Shown piece after piece: positions 24,209-32,985 of a stretch of DNA of 64,000 bases. Position 1 is the stretch's first letter; each line of letters opens with the position of its first letter. The stretch is from Profundicola sp048268105 (GTDB lineage Bacteria > Bacteroidota > Bacteroidia > Flavobacteriales > Weeksellaceae): the NCBI GenBank assembly GCA_048268105.1, contig JBLWWH010000006.1:89354-153353 (forward strand), in the 5' to 3' direction. A program made the translations under genes and the position numbers. A model generated the notes under the pieces. It worked only from the letters and a program-made list of their open reading frames with translations, did not search any database and was not told the origin of the DNA.

Positions 24209-25564
24209 ATGTCCAAAGACATACGAATTCGTAAAGGCTTAGATGTTAAACTAGTCGGCGCTGCCGAACAAGTTATATCAGATGCCAAAACTTCAACAGA
24301 GTATGGCCTTGTACCAGATGATTTACACGGAGTTATACCACGTTTGATTAAGAGAGAAGGAGATTACGTTAAAGCAGGTGAAGCAGTTTACCATGCTAAA
24401 CGTGATGAGAGAATCCTAATCCCATCACCCGTGAGTGGAATCGTGAAAGAAGTCAGACGAGGCGATAAAAGAAAGATTTTAGCCATTGTCATTGAATCAG
24501 ATTCACAGCATAGCCGTTTAGAGCATGATGTTTCGGGTTGGAGCAATGCTTCTGATGAAGAGTTTAAACAACTACTTTGTAAAGCTGGTTGTTGGCCATT
24601 CATTAAGCAACGTCCATATGATGTGGTAGCTAATCCTGATACAACGCCAAAAGCTATATTTATCTCAGCATACAATTCTGGGCCTATTGCGGCGGAAGTT
24701 GATATGTTGGTGAAAGGTAAAGAGAACTTTTTGCAAGCCGGAATCGATGCTTTGAAGAAATTAACGACAGGACAAGTACACGTTACTTTAGCAGCCGATA
24801 ATAAGGATTCTGTCTTTAGAGGACTTAATGGAATTACATTACACAATGCCAAAGGACCACATCCTGTTGGGAATGTGAGTACGCATATTGCGCAAGTTGA
24901 CCCTCTTAATAAAGGAGAATTTATTTGGGTTGTAATGCCAGAAGATCTTGTTACCATTGGTGAATTCCTAAGTACAGGAGTTTTTAATCCAGAAAGATTG
25001 GTGGCCGTTAGTGGTTCACAAGTTAAAAACCCAAGTTATCTTAAGACCAGCATAGGAGCTAAGATGTCTGATGTTTTGAGTAGCGTAGAGATTAAGGGAG
25101 ATAACAATCGAATTATAGAAGGACATCCACTGTCAGGTACTAAGTCTGCAATGGATGATTACTTAGGTTTTTATACCAATCAAATCACAGTTTTAGAAGA
25201 AGGAGATGATTACGATTTCTTCGGTTGGAATAAGCCACAACCGAATAAATTTAGTGTTTTGAGAGCAAATATGTTCTCGTTCTTAACCCCAAATAAAAAA
25301 TACAATCTTACCACCAATAATAATGGTGAGGAAAGAGCATTTGTATTAAATGGAATCTACGAAGAGGTGTTCCCATTGGATATTTATCCAGTTGCTTTAA
25401 TGAAGTCTTGTTTATACAAAGACATCGATGAGATGGAAAAATTAGGAATTTATGAAGTGGCACCAGAGGATTTTGCTGTAACTGAATTTGTTTGTGTTTC
25501 TAAACTTCCACATCAGAAGATTATTCGTGAAGGTTTAGACGAAATGATTCGTGAAGTTGGTTAA
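24209..25564 (+). CDS. nqrA: Na+-translocating NADH:quinone reductase subunit A
   Basis: The 451-residue peripheral subunit that contributes to the quinone site. Motifs: RIRKGLDVKLVGAAEQV at the N-terminus, the biotinyl-like barrel-sandwich segment IKREGDYVKAGEAVYHAK (about 48-65), ILIPSPVSGIVKEVRRGDKR, and GCWPFIKQRPYDVVANP. C-terminal EFVCVSKLPHQKIIREGLDEM. Length is typical. It is the first gene of nqrABCDEF, 27 bases after a consensus -7 box. Confidence 0.96.
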   Translation: MSKDIRIRKGLDVKLVGAAEQVISDAKTSTEYGLVPDDLHGVIPRLIKREGDYVKAGEAVYHAKRDERILIPSPVSGIVKEVRRGDKRKILAIVIESDSQHSRLEHDVSGWSNASDEEFKQLLCKAGCWPFIKQRPYDVVANPDTTPKAIFISAYNSGPIAAEVDMLVKGKENFLQAGIDALKKLTTGQVHVTLAADNKDSVFRGLNGITLHNAKGPHPVGNVSTHIAQVDPLNKGEFIWVVMPEDLVTIGEFLSTGVFNPERLVAVSGSQVKNPSYLKTSIGAKMSDVLSSVEIKGDNNRIIEGHPLSGTKSAMDDYLGFYTNQITVLEEGDDYDFFGWNKPQPNKFSVLRANMFSFLTPNKKYNLTTNNNGEERAFVLNGIYEEVFPLDIYPVALMKSCLYKDIDEMEKLGIYEVAPEDFAVTEFVCVSKLPHQKIIREGLDEMIREVG

Positions 25565-25582
25565 TAATTAAAAAAATTAGTT

Positions 25583-26803
25583 TTGAAAAAACAATTACAT
25601 AATTTAAGAGAGAAATATAAGGGCACTAAGTTCTCACCAGTTTTTAATGCCTTTCATACTTTCTTGTATGCTCCAGATCATGTAGCAGGTAAAAGTGGTG
25701 CACATGTACACGATGCTACCGATCTAAAAAGAGTAATGAACACGGTTATCATGGCTTTGGTACCATGTTTAATTTTTGGGATGTTCAATACAGGTTACCA
25801 ACATTATTTAGAGACAGGTGAAGTAGAAAGAGTGACAAGTTTCTTTGATACTTCATTTTGGAACCTAAATAACTTTTCGTTAGGATTGGTGAAAGTATTG
25901 CCATTGGTTTTAATTTCCTATGGTGTTGGTTTAGGGATTGAATTTATCTTTGCTGCTATCAAAGGACATGAGGTAGAAGAGGGCTACCTTGTAACAGGTA
26001 TGTTAGTTCCTTTAATTGTTCCTGTAGACATTCCATTATGGATGTTAGCTGTTGCGGTTGCATTTGGTGTGGTTATCGGAAAAGAAGTTTTTGGTGGAAC
26101 AGGTATGAATATCTTAAACCCAGCTTTAACCATTAGAGCATTCTTGTTCTTCTCCTATCCAACTTGGATGTCTGGAGATAAGGTATGGGTAACAGGAGCT
26201 GTAGAGAGAAATAACGCTATTGCGGAAGGTTCAAGTTTAGACGCTATTTCAGGTGAAACAGTATTGGGTGAATTGGCACAGGGTCATCAAATGACGTACT
26301 CAGTTTGGGAGCAGTTTATGGGATTCATCCCAGGATCTGTTGGTGAAACTTCTACTATTTTAATATTGTTAGCCGGTCTATACTTAGTATTTACTAAAGT
26401 TGCAAGTTGGAGAATAATGTTATCTGCTGTAGTGGGAGCATTAGTTATGGGGCTTATTTTCAATGGCGTGACCAACATGGGTTGGATTACACCAACTAAC
26501 TCCTTCTATGGTTTAATGAACCTGGAGTTCTGGCAACATTTATTAATTGGAGGCTTAGCATTCGGTATTGTATATATGGCGACTGACCCAGTTACGGGAA
26601 CACAAACCTTAAAAGGACAATGGTGGTATGGTTTCTTTATTGGATTTATTTCGGTAATGATTCGCGTATTCAATCCAGCTTATCCAGAAGGTGTAATGTT
26701 AGCTATTTTATTGATGAACGTATTTGCACCAACCATTGATTACTATGTGTTGCAAGGAAATATGAACAAGAGATTGAAACGATTAAAAGTTAAAAGTGCA
26801 TAA
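25583..26803 (+). CDS. nqrB: Na+-translocating NADH:quinone reductase subunit B
   Basis: An integral membrane subunit (406 residues, about ten helices) carrying riboflavin and a covalent FMN; it forms much of the Na+ channel. Family segments: HVHDATDLKRVMNTVIMA, GHEVEEGYLVTGMLVPLIVP, KEVFGGTGMNILNPAL, MATDPVTGTQTLKG and NPAYPEGVMLAILLMN. The flavinylation segment (DGYSGATAL in Vibrio) reads DAISGETVLG at 220-229: the acceptor threonine (T226) is kept, but the alanine before it is glutamate. The start is TTG at 25583, 18 bases after nqrA. Confidence 0.95.
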   Translation: MKKQLHNLREKYKGTKFSPVFNAFHTFLYAPDHVAGKSGAHVHDATDLKRVMNTVIMALVPCLIFGMFNTGYQHYLETGEVERVTSFFDTSFWNLNNFSLGLVKVLPLVLISYGVGLGIEFIFAAIKGHEVEEGYLVTGMLVPLIVPVDIPLWMLAVAVAFGVVIGKEVFGGTGMNILNPALTIRAFLFFSYPTWMSGDKVWVTGAVERNNAIAEGSSLDAISGETVLGELAQGHQMTYSVWEQFMGFIPGSVGETSTILILLAGLYLVFTKVASWRIMLSAVVGALVMGLIFNGVTNMGWITPTNSFYGLMNLEFWQHLLIGGLAFGIVYMATDPVTGTQTLKGQWWYGFFIGFISVMIRVFNPAYPEGVMLAILLMNVFAPTIDYYVLQGNMNKRLKRLKVKSA

Positions 26804-26805
26804 TT

Positions 26806-27582
26806 ATGGAAGAGAAAAGAACAGATAAGAATAGCTATACCATAATTTTTGCAATCGTTATGGTGATTGTAGTAGGAGCTATTTTAGCTTTTATTGCGGC
26901 AACGCTTAACGATAGAATTAAAACAAACGAAAAGTTTGAGACCCAGCAAAACATTCTATACGCAATGGGGGTGAATAATAACGAAAACCCTTATTCAGGT
27001 ACGGGTAGTGTGCAATTTATTCCTACCGAAGAAGTACAAGCAAAATTTGATGAGTTAATCAAAAAGCAATATGTATTTCAAGGAGAAGAAGTGACAGAAG
27101 ACGACGAGGCTTACCTTATTGATGTTAAAAAAGAAGGTGATTTATCTAAAAACCCTGATTACCAGAGAAGACTTCCTTTATTTGTTGGGGAGAAAGATGG
27201 AAGTGAATACTTCATCGTTCCCATGAGAGGAAATGGTTTATGGGATGCAATTTGGGGATATATGGCCATCAACAAAGATATGAGTGTGGAAGGTGTTGTA
27301 TTTGATCACGCTGGAGAAACTCCTGGTTTGGGTGCTAATATTAGAGAGCGTTTCTTTATGGATGATTTCCATGGAGAGATGCTAGTTGATAACAACAATA
27401 ATTTCCAAGGTATTAAGGTTGCCAAAGGAAATATGGACCCATTAAACGAAAGAAATGAAGATCATGCAGTAGATGCTATTGCTGGATCAACTATTACGGG
27501 AGATGGTGTTGCTGCTATGATTAGTGCTACACTTGATATGTATGGACCTTATTTATTAAAATTATCTAAAGAGAATAATTAA
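26806..27582 (+). CDS. nqrC: Na+-translocating NADH:quinone reductase subunit C
   Basis: The 258-residue subunit has one membrane helix (IIFAIVMVIVVGAILAFIAATL) and a periplasmic FMN-binding domain. The covalent FMN site is VDAIAGSTITGDGV, with threonine 229 matching the Vibrio acceptor in SGAT; the local motif is AGST. Another family block is FDHAGETPGLGANI (about 166-179). It follows nqrB by 2 bases. ApbE (3556-4572) is the likely flavinylating enzyme. Confidence 0.95.
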   Translation: MEEKRTDKNSYTIIFAIVMVIVVGAILAFIAATLNDRIKTNEKFETQQNILYAMGVNNNENPYSGTGSVQFIPTEEVQAKFDELIKKQYVFQGEEVTEDDEAYLIDVKKEGDLSKNPDYQRRLPLFVGEKDGSEYFIVPMRGNGLWDAIWGYMAINKDMSVEGVVFDHAGETPGLGANIRERFFMDDFHGEMLVDNNNNFQGIKVAKGNMDPLNERNEDHAVDAIAGSTITGDGVAAMISATLDMYGPYLLKLSKENN

Positions 27583-27583
27583 A

Positions 27584-28231
27584 ATGGAATTTTTAAATAA
27601 AAAACATAGAGCTTTATTAACAGATCCATTAACGGATAACAACCCTATTACTATTCAGGTATTAGGTATTTGTTCTGCATTGGCGGTCACTGCTCAATTA
27701 ATGCCTTCTATTGTAATGGCAATTTCTGTATTGTTTGTAATGGGAGCTGGAAACGTAGTTATCTCTTTAATGAGAAACATTATTCCTTCTAAAATTAGAA
27801 TTATTGTTCAATTAGTAGTAGTTGCTGCTTTGGTAATTATCGTAGACCAAGTATTGAAAGCTTTCGCTTTTGAGTTAAGTAAACAGTTATCTGTATTTAT
27901 TGGACTAATTATTACCAATTGTATTATTATGGGACGTTTTGAGGCATTCGCATTGGCCAACGGACCGTTTGAATCTTTCTTAGATGGTATTGGTAACGCA
28001 GCTGGATATGCAGTAATTTTAATTATTGTTGGATTCTTTAGAGAGTTATTAGGATCAGGAACTTTATTGGGGTATCAAGTTTTAGGAGATCCAATTGCAA
28101 AGACAGGTTTATATGCCATTGGATACGAAAATAATGGATTTATGTTGTTAGCGCCTATGGCACTAATTACCGTAGGTATCATTATTTGGGTTCAACGTTC
28201 TAGAAACCCTGAGTTAATAGAGGAAGCTTAA
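27584..28231 (+). CDS. nqrD: Na+-translocating NADH:quinone reductase subunit D
   Basis: A 215-residue membrane protein with six helices, homologous to RnfE and arranged opposite to NqrE in the membrane. Segments: DNNPITIQVLGICSALAVT, TNCIIMGRFEAFA and FFRELLGSGTLLGYQVLG. Together NqrD and NqrE hold an iron-sulfur centre inside the membrane; the conserved cysteines lie in helix 1 (LGICSALAV) and helix 4 (ITNCIIMGR). It is separated from nqrC by a single base; a 106-base gap follows before nqrE. Confidence 0.95.
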   Translation: MEFLNKKHRALLTDPLTDNNPITIQVLGICSALAVTAQLMPSIVMAISVLFVMGAGNVVISLMRNIIPSKIRIIVQLVVVAALVIIVDQVLKAFAFELSKQLSVFIGLIITNCIIMGRFEAFALANGPFESFLDGIGNAAGYAVILIIVGFFRELLGSGTLLGYQVLGDPIAKTGLYAIGYENNGFMLLAPMALITVGIIIWVQRSRNPELIEEA

Positions 28232-28337
28232 TAATGATTGCTCCTTGAGCATCTCATTGTAAGCATTAAATTAAATTTAAAAAAGTAGTTAACATATAGT
28301 TTTTGATAAATATATTTAAACTACTGAAAACCGAATT

Positions 28338-29081
28338 ATGGAACATATAGAATTATTTTTTAAATCTGTTTTTATAAACAATATGGTCTTCGCCACGTTC
28401 CTTGGAATGTGTTCATATTTGGCCGTATCCAAAAAAGTATCAACAGCCGTTGGTTTGGGAGCAGCCGTAATCTTCGTAATGGCGATTACAGTTCCTTTAA
28501 ACTGGCTTTTAGATCAATATATATTAAGAGACGGAGCATTAGCATGGTTAGGACCTGAGTTCGCAGATATCAACCTTGGTTTCCTTTCGTTTATCTTATT
28601 TATTGCCACCATTGCTACGATGGTGCAATTGGTAGAAATTATTGTAGAGAAATTCGCACCAGCTTTATATAATTCATTAGGTATTTTCTTACCATTGATT
28701 GCTGTGAACTGTGCCATTTTAGGAGGATCACTATTTATGCAATCTAGAGATATTGCTTCTATAGATTTAGCATTAAACTATGGGGCATCATCTGGATTTG
28801 GATTCTTTTTAGCAATTTTATCTATCGCAGCTATTCGTGAGAAAATTAGATATTCAAACGTACCAGCTCCATTGAGAGGTTTAGGAATTACCTTCATCAT
28901 TACTGGACTAATGGCGATTGGCTTCATGAGTTTTGGAGGTATGTTAACAAGCGATGGTGAGAAAAAAGAGGTGAAAGAAGAAACTACACAAGTAGATCCA
29001 ATTCAAGAAAATAATAACGAAGAAGTGAATACAGCTATGATCAATCAAGTTGAAGCTTCCTTAATCGAAAAAAACAATTAA
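28338..29081 (+). CDS. nqrE: Na+-translocating NADH:quinone reductase subunit E, with acidic C-terminal tail
   Basis: A six-helix membrane subunit, partner of NqrD. It shows FFKSVFINNMVFATFLGMCS (cysteine 26 in LGMCSYL) and VNCAILGGSLFMQ for the intramembrane Fe-S site. The core ends near residue 205; a hydrophilic, acidic tail of about 40 residues follows (KKEVKEETTQVDPIQENNNE), which the Vibrio protein (198 residues) lacks. It is co-directional, 106 bases after nqrD, and 1 base before nqrF. Confidence 0.93.
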   Translation: MEHIELFFKSVFINNMVFATFLGMCSYLAVSKKVSTAVGLGAAVIFVMAITVPLNWLLDQYILRDGALAWLGPEFADINLGFLSFILFIATIATMVQLVEIIVEKFAPALYNSLGIFLPLIAVNCAILGGSLFMQSRDIASIDLALNYGASSGFGFFLAILSIAAIREKIRYSNVPAPLRGLGITFIITGLMAIGFMSFGGMLTSDGEKKEVKEETTQVDPIQENNNEEVNTAMINQVEASLIEKNN

Positions 29082-29082
29082 T

Positions 29083-30399
29083 ATGACAATACTTGCAGCA
29101 TCCGTTGGACTAACTGTAACCGCAGCCGTTATTGCATTTTTAGTATTGGTGCTTTTCTTGGTATCTATTTTATTATTTACCAAACAGAAACTGGCACCTT
29201 CTGGGCCTGTTCAAATTACCATTAATGAAGAGAAAACTCTAACGGTAGGATCAGGAGATACTCTTCTAACTACATTAAGTGGACAAAATATCTTTTTACC
29301 ATCTGCTTGTGGTGGAGGTGGAACTTGTATTCAGTGCGAATGTCACGTGGACGAAGGTGGAGGAGAAGCTCTACCAACGGAAACTCCTCACTTTACTAGA
29401 GCCGAATTGAAAGATGGAGCACGTTTATCTTGTCAGGTTAAGGTAAAACAAGACATGAAAATTAGAATTCCAGAAGAAATTTTTGGGATTAAGAAATTCA
29501 ACGCTAAGGTTGTTAGAAACTATAACGTAGCATCATTTATTAAGGAATTCGTTGTGGAGATTCCAGAAGATATGAACTATAAAGCAGGTGGATATATCCA
29601 AATTGAGGTTCCTAAATGTGAGATCAAATTTGAAAATATGGACATTACTGCTCATCCTACAGATCATCCAGGTGAACCGGATAAGTTCCGCGCAGAATGG
29701 GATAAATTTGGATTATGGCCATTGGTGATGAAAAATGATGAAGTAGTCGAAAGAGCCTACTCCATGGCTTCATACCCAGCAGAGGGACGTGAAATTATGT
29801 TAAACGTTCGTATTGCTACGCCACCTTGGGATAGAAAGAACAACAAATGGATGGATGTTAATCCGGGTATTGCATCATCTTATATCTTTAACTTAAAAGA
29901 TGGTGATGAGTGTATTATCTCTGGTCCATTTGGTGAATTCTTTATCAACGAAGATTCAGATTCGGAAATGATATATGTTGGTGGTGGAGCTGGTATGGCA
30001 CCAATGAGATCACATTTGTTCCAATTATTCCACACCATTAAAACTAACAGAAAGGTTTCATATTGGTATGGAGGTCGTTCTAGAGCCGAATTGTTCTATA
30101 TCCACTACTTTAGACAATTGGAGAAAGAATTTCCAAACTTCAAATTCTATATGGTACTTTCAGAACCATTAGAAGAAGACAATTGGAAAGTGATGAAAGA
30201 TATTGATGATACAGAAGGAGATGGTTTTGTTGGATTCGTTCATCAAGCCTTAATCGATAATTATTTACAGTATCATGATACACCAGAAGATGTTGAATTC
30301 TATTTCTGTGGTCCACCATTAATGAATCAAGCTGTTGAGAAAATGACAGAAGATTTCGGAGTTCCACCAGAGAACGTGAGATTCGATGACTTCGGATAG
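29083..30399 (+). CDS. nqrF: Na+-translocating NADH:quinone reductase subunit F
   Basis: The NADH-oxidising entry subunit, 438 residues. It has an N-terminal membrane anchor (VTAAVIAFLVLVLFLVSILL), a 2Fe-2S ferredoxin domain with cysteines 76, 82, 85 and 117 (SACGGGGTCIQCEC, LSCQVKV), an FAD domain (ERAYSMAS, 223-230) and an NADH domain (YVGGGAGMAPMRS, EFYFCGPPLMNQ), ending RFDDFG. All cofactor residues are present, so this copy should work. The operon terminates at 30424-30454. The last 300 bases recur in decayed form 550 bases downstream. Confidence 0.96.
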   Translation: MTILAASVGLTVTAAVIAFLVLVLFLVSILLFTKQKLAPSGPVQITINEEKTLTVGSGDTLLTTLSGQNIFLPSACGGGGTCIQCECHVDEGGGEALPTETPHFTRAELKDGARLSCQVKVKQDMKIRIPEEIFGIKKFNAKVVRNYNVASFIKEFVVEIPEDMNYKAGGYIQIEVPKCEIKFENMDITAHPTDHPGEPDKFRAEWDKFGLWPLVMKNDEVVERAYSMASYPAEGREIMLNVRIATPPWDRKNNKWMDVNPGIASSYIFNLKDGDECIISGPFGEFFINEDSDSEMIYVGGGAGMAPMRSHLFQLFHTIKTNRKVSYWYGGRSRAELFYIHYFRQLEKEFPNFKFYMVLSEPLEEDNWKVMKDIDDTEGDGFVGFVHQALIDNYLQYHDTPEDVEFYFCGPPLMNQAVEKMTEDFGVPPENVRFDDFG

Positions 30400-30423
30400 T
30401 TAGAAATTATAAGTAATACATAG

Positions 30424-30454
30424 AATAGCCACCTCATTTGAGGTGGCTATTTTT
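30424..30454 (+). terminator. Terminator of the nqr operon
   Basis: AATAGCCACCTCA and TGAGGTGGCTATT form a 13-bp perfect stem around a 2-base loop, followed by T residues. Confidence 0.92.
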
Positions 30455-30647
30455 ATTTTGGAATAGTTCTATTAATTTTCAGATAAGCAAAAGCAAGCGA
30501 ACCAATTTTAAAATATAGGATTAATTGCCCAAAAATCAGGTAGTCTTGAACACGCCAATATTAAAACTGTTAGACTAATCAATTATAATATTTGTATTTA
30601 CAGATTTAGCTAAGATTAAAAATCAATAAAAATGTGTAATAATCAAA

Positions 30648-30965
30648 TTGTTCTATATCCACTATTTCAGACAATTGGAGAAAGAATTTCCAAACATTAA
30701 CGTCTATTTGGCGCTATCGGAACCCTTATAAGAAGATAAATGACAAGGCATGAAGAATATTGATGATGCCGAAGGCGGGTTCGTTAATCAAGGATTCATT
30801 GCTTTTTACTTACAGTATTATGAAACACCAGAGGATGTTGAATTCTATATCTGTGGACAACTACTAATAGCTCTAGCAGATGAGAAAAGGACAGACAATT
30901 TTTGAGTTTCAATAGAAAACGTGAGATTCCATGACTTCGGATTGTCAGAATTAATAAAAGTAATC
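30648..30965 (+). pseudogene. Decayed duplicate of the nqrF 3' end
   Basis: Bases 30648-30965 align with 30091-30415, i.e. nqrF codons 337 to the end plus a few bases beyond the stop. The first 40 bases are almost identical (TTGTTCTATATCCACTA ...). In frame it reads LFYIHYFRQLEKEFPN, then EPL-stop-EDK-stop, later YLQYYETPEDVEFYICG and NVRFHDFG. It has at least three stops in the original frame, a net loss of 12 bases, and the original TAG has become TTG. The flanks (30457-30647 and 30966-31171) show no gene. It is a relic of a tandem duplication or of a second nqrF copy. Confidence 0.9.
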
Positions 30966-31171
30966 TACAGAAGGCATTTTGAATTAAGATGGATTTATTT
31001 ATTGCATTTTTTTTATTTAAAATTCATTAATAAAAAGTCAGCAATTAAAGAGAAAAAAATATAGGAATGCCTATCATAAGGGAAAAGGAAGTGCAGTAAT
31101 CGATATTGAATATATCTATCGTCCCAACTGGGGTGATTTGAATGAATGCCACCTACTGTGATTTTCTAACG

Positions 31172-31831
31172 CTATATAATAATCTGCTCGGATTCAGCCC
31201 CTAACTCAATTAGATATTTAGAAATATCCTGAACAAAGCTTGTGGGTCCTGCAATATAAAACAGCTGATCAAAACTTCCAATCGTGTCCACTAGGTATTT
31301 CTTATCCATTCTAGCTTCGCTAAAACCAATCACCTTGTATTTAGTAAAGACAGGGACAAAGTTACTACCAAACATTTCTTTAAACTCGGCTCCTAAAATT
31401 ACGTCCTGTGGAGTTTGTACAGAGTAGAGTAATCCAACATTCCGCATATTTTTGGAGGCATACAAAGCACGAATGATAGAAATAAAGCCTGTTATACCAG
31501 AACCTGCGGCTATAAAAATCCCTGGTCCTCTAAATTTGATTCCGCTTACTTCACCATGAACCAAAAATTTATCCCCCGCATTTAAACTAGTCACCTTCTT
31601 GGTAAAAGTTCCGTCTGGATAAGATTTAATAATAAACTCTAAATAATCAACATGATTTAAAGAGGTAATAGAATAGGGACGAACGATGTCTCTGTATTCT
31701 GGTAAATCAATAGAAAGTAACAAGGCTTGCCCAGGCTGAAATACAAATCCCTTGGGCTTAGAGGTGATAAATCTTTTTGTATCGGGTGTGATAAATTCTG
31801 AAGCTAATATGTTAAGTTCTGTTGGAAACAT
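31172..31831 (-). CDS. FAD/NAD(P)-binding oxidoreductase, ferredoxin-NADP reductase fold
   Basis: A 219-residue soluble flavoprotein. The N-terminal FAD barrel has FQPGQALLLSI and the FAD motif RPYSITS (about residues 51-57); the C-terminal nucleotide domain has AAGSGITGFISIIRAL (about 109-124) and FYIAGPTSFVQDI. It lacks a ferredoxin domain, unlike NqrF, so its electron partner is unknown. Family members serve oxygenases or flavodoxin/ferredoxin. It lies next to the nqrF relic but on the opposite strand and is not similar enough in sequence to be a copy. Confidence 0.8.
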   Translation of the reverse strand: MFPTELNILASEFITPDTKRFITSKPKGFVFQPGQALLLSIDLPEYRDIVRPYSITSLNHVDYLEFIIKSYPDGTFTKKVTSLNAGDKFLVHGEVSGIKFRGPGIFIAAGSGITGFISIIRALYASKNMRNVGLLYSVQTPQDVILGAEFKEMFGSNFVPVFTKYKVIGFSEARMDKKYLVDTIGSFDQLFYIAGPTSFVQDISKYLIELGAESEQIII

Positions 31832-31938
31832 GCATTTTAAAATTAATGAATGAAGATATTAAATATTTTGGAATCCACTAAAATCACGAACGTTAATTTC
31901 TGTTAGAAGCTTATCTATCAATACAATCCACTTTACAT

Positions 31939-32829
31939 TTAAATCTCTAATTTATCAAGATTTGGTTTTTCTCTGATTAAGTATATACCGGCCAATATCA
32001 ACACGCCACCTATAATAAACCATACATTCAAACTTTCCCCAGCTAATACGCCCCACATGATAGCGACCAAAGGCATTAAATAAGTCACTGTAGAGGCAAA
32101 TACAGCCGAAGTTTGTTGTATTAGTTTATAAAATAAAATCATGGCCATAGCCGTTCCTATAAAAGCAAGTAGACTTACATAGCCCAATCCTTCCCATTGT
32201 TCTCGACTACCCGTCCAAGACTCAAAAAATCCGGAGAAAAATAAAATGATAACGGAAGGGAAGAACCAAATTGTAAACACAATTCCACCTAAATCCATCG
32301 ATTTTACATGATTGAGTTTTTCCTTTACGATCAATCCACTTAGCGCATAAGACATTGTCGCTAATACAATCAACATCGCATGCCAAAAACTAGATTCCTC
32401 GCCAGGTCCTCCCGCAAAAAACATGAGCACATTGGCGCCCATAAAGCCTATGATTGCCCCAATAATTTGAACTTTAGAGCTTTTTGCTTTAAATAATAAA
32501 AATGCAAATAATAAAGTAAATATCGGAACCAATGAGTTTAAAATCCCAGCCAAAGAACTACTTACGCTAACCTCGGCCATTGGAAATAAATACATCGGTA
32601 TAAAATTTCCGAAGAAACCTCCAATACCTGCCCACATAATGGTTTTCTTGTCCAACCTTCTCATCGCTGGAATTCCAAACAACATTAATACAGATCCAGC
32701 CATGGTAACCCGTAGAGCCCCAACTTGATAGGGTGTAAATACATCTACCGATTTTTTAATCAAAATAAAAGATGTACCCCAAACCAGGGCTAACAAAATG
32801 AGAATGAAGTATTTATTTTTTGAACTCAT
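31939..32829 (-). CDS. EamA-family (DMT) transporter
   Basis: A 296-residue inner-membrane protein with ten hydrophobic helices in two repeats of five. First repeat: FILILLALVWGTSFILIKKSV and FTPYQVGALRVTMAGSVLML; second repeat begins near FWHAMLIVLATMSYALSGLIV and contains AVFASTVTYLMPLVAIMWGVLAGE, the usual EamA signature. Substrates in this family are metabolites or amino acids exported from the cell; the substrate cannot be told from sequence. It is a single gene. Confidence 0.88.
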   Translation of the reverse strand: MSSKNKYFILILLALVWGTSFILIKKSVDVFTPYQVGALRVTMAGSVLMLFGIPAMRRLDKKTIMWAGIGGFFGNFIPMYLFPMAEVSVSSSLAGILNSLVPIFTLLFAFLLFKAKSSKVQIIGAIIGFMGANVLMFFAGGPGEESSFWHAMLIVLATMSYALSGLIVKEKLNHVKSMDLGGIVFTIWFFPSVIILFFSGFFESWTGSREQWEGLGYVSLLAFIGTAMAMILFYKLIQQTSAVFASTVTYLMPLVAIMWGVLAGESLNVWFIIGGVLILAGIYLIREKPNLDKLEI

Positions 32830-32985
32830 GAATTAAATTGAAGGGTAAAATTCTAACTATTTTCTGAATAAAAACGAATACTGTTGAAATAAAAATATCG
32901 AAAGTAACTAAAATCCTCATTGCTTTAGATTTAAACACGTTAATTCAACTTAAAATGATTATTTTCGCATAAGCTAATCTAATTT

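Noticed and set aside
30906..31161. A fused gene running from the nqrF relic into downstream sequence
   Set aside because: On careful reading the frame that passes the converted stop codon ends at a TAG at 31062-31064, and the later readable peptide lies in another frame.
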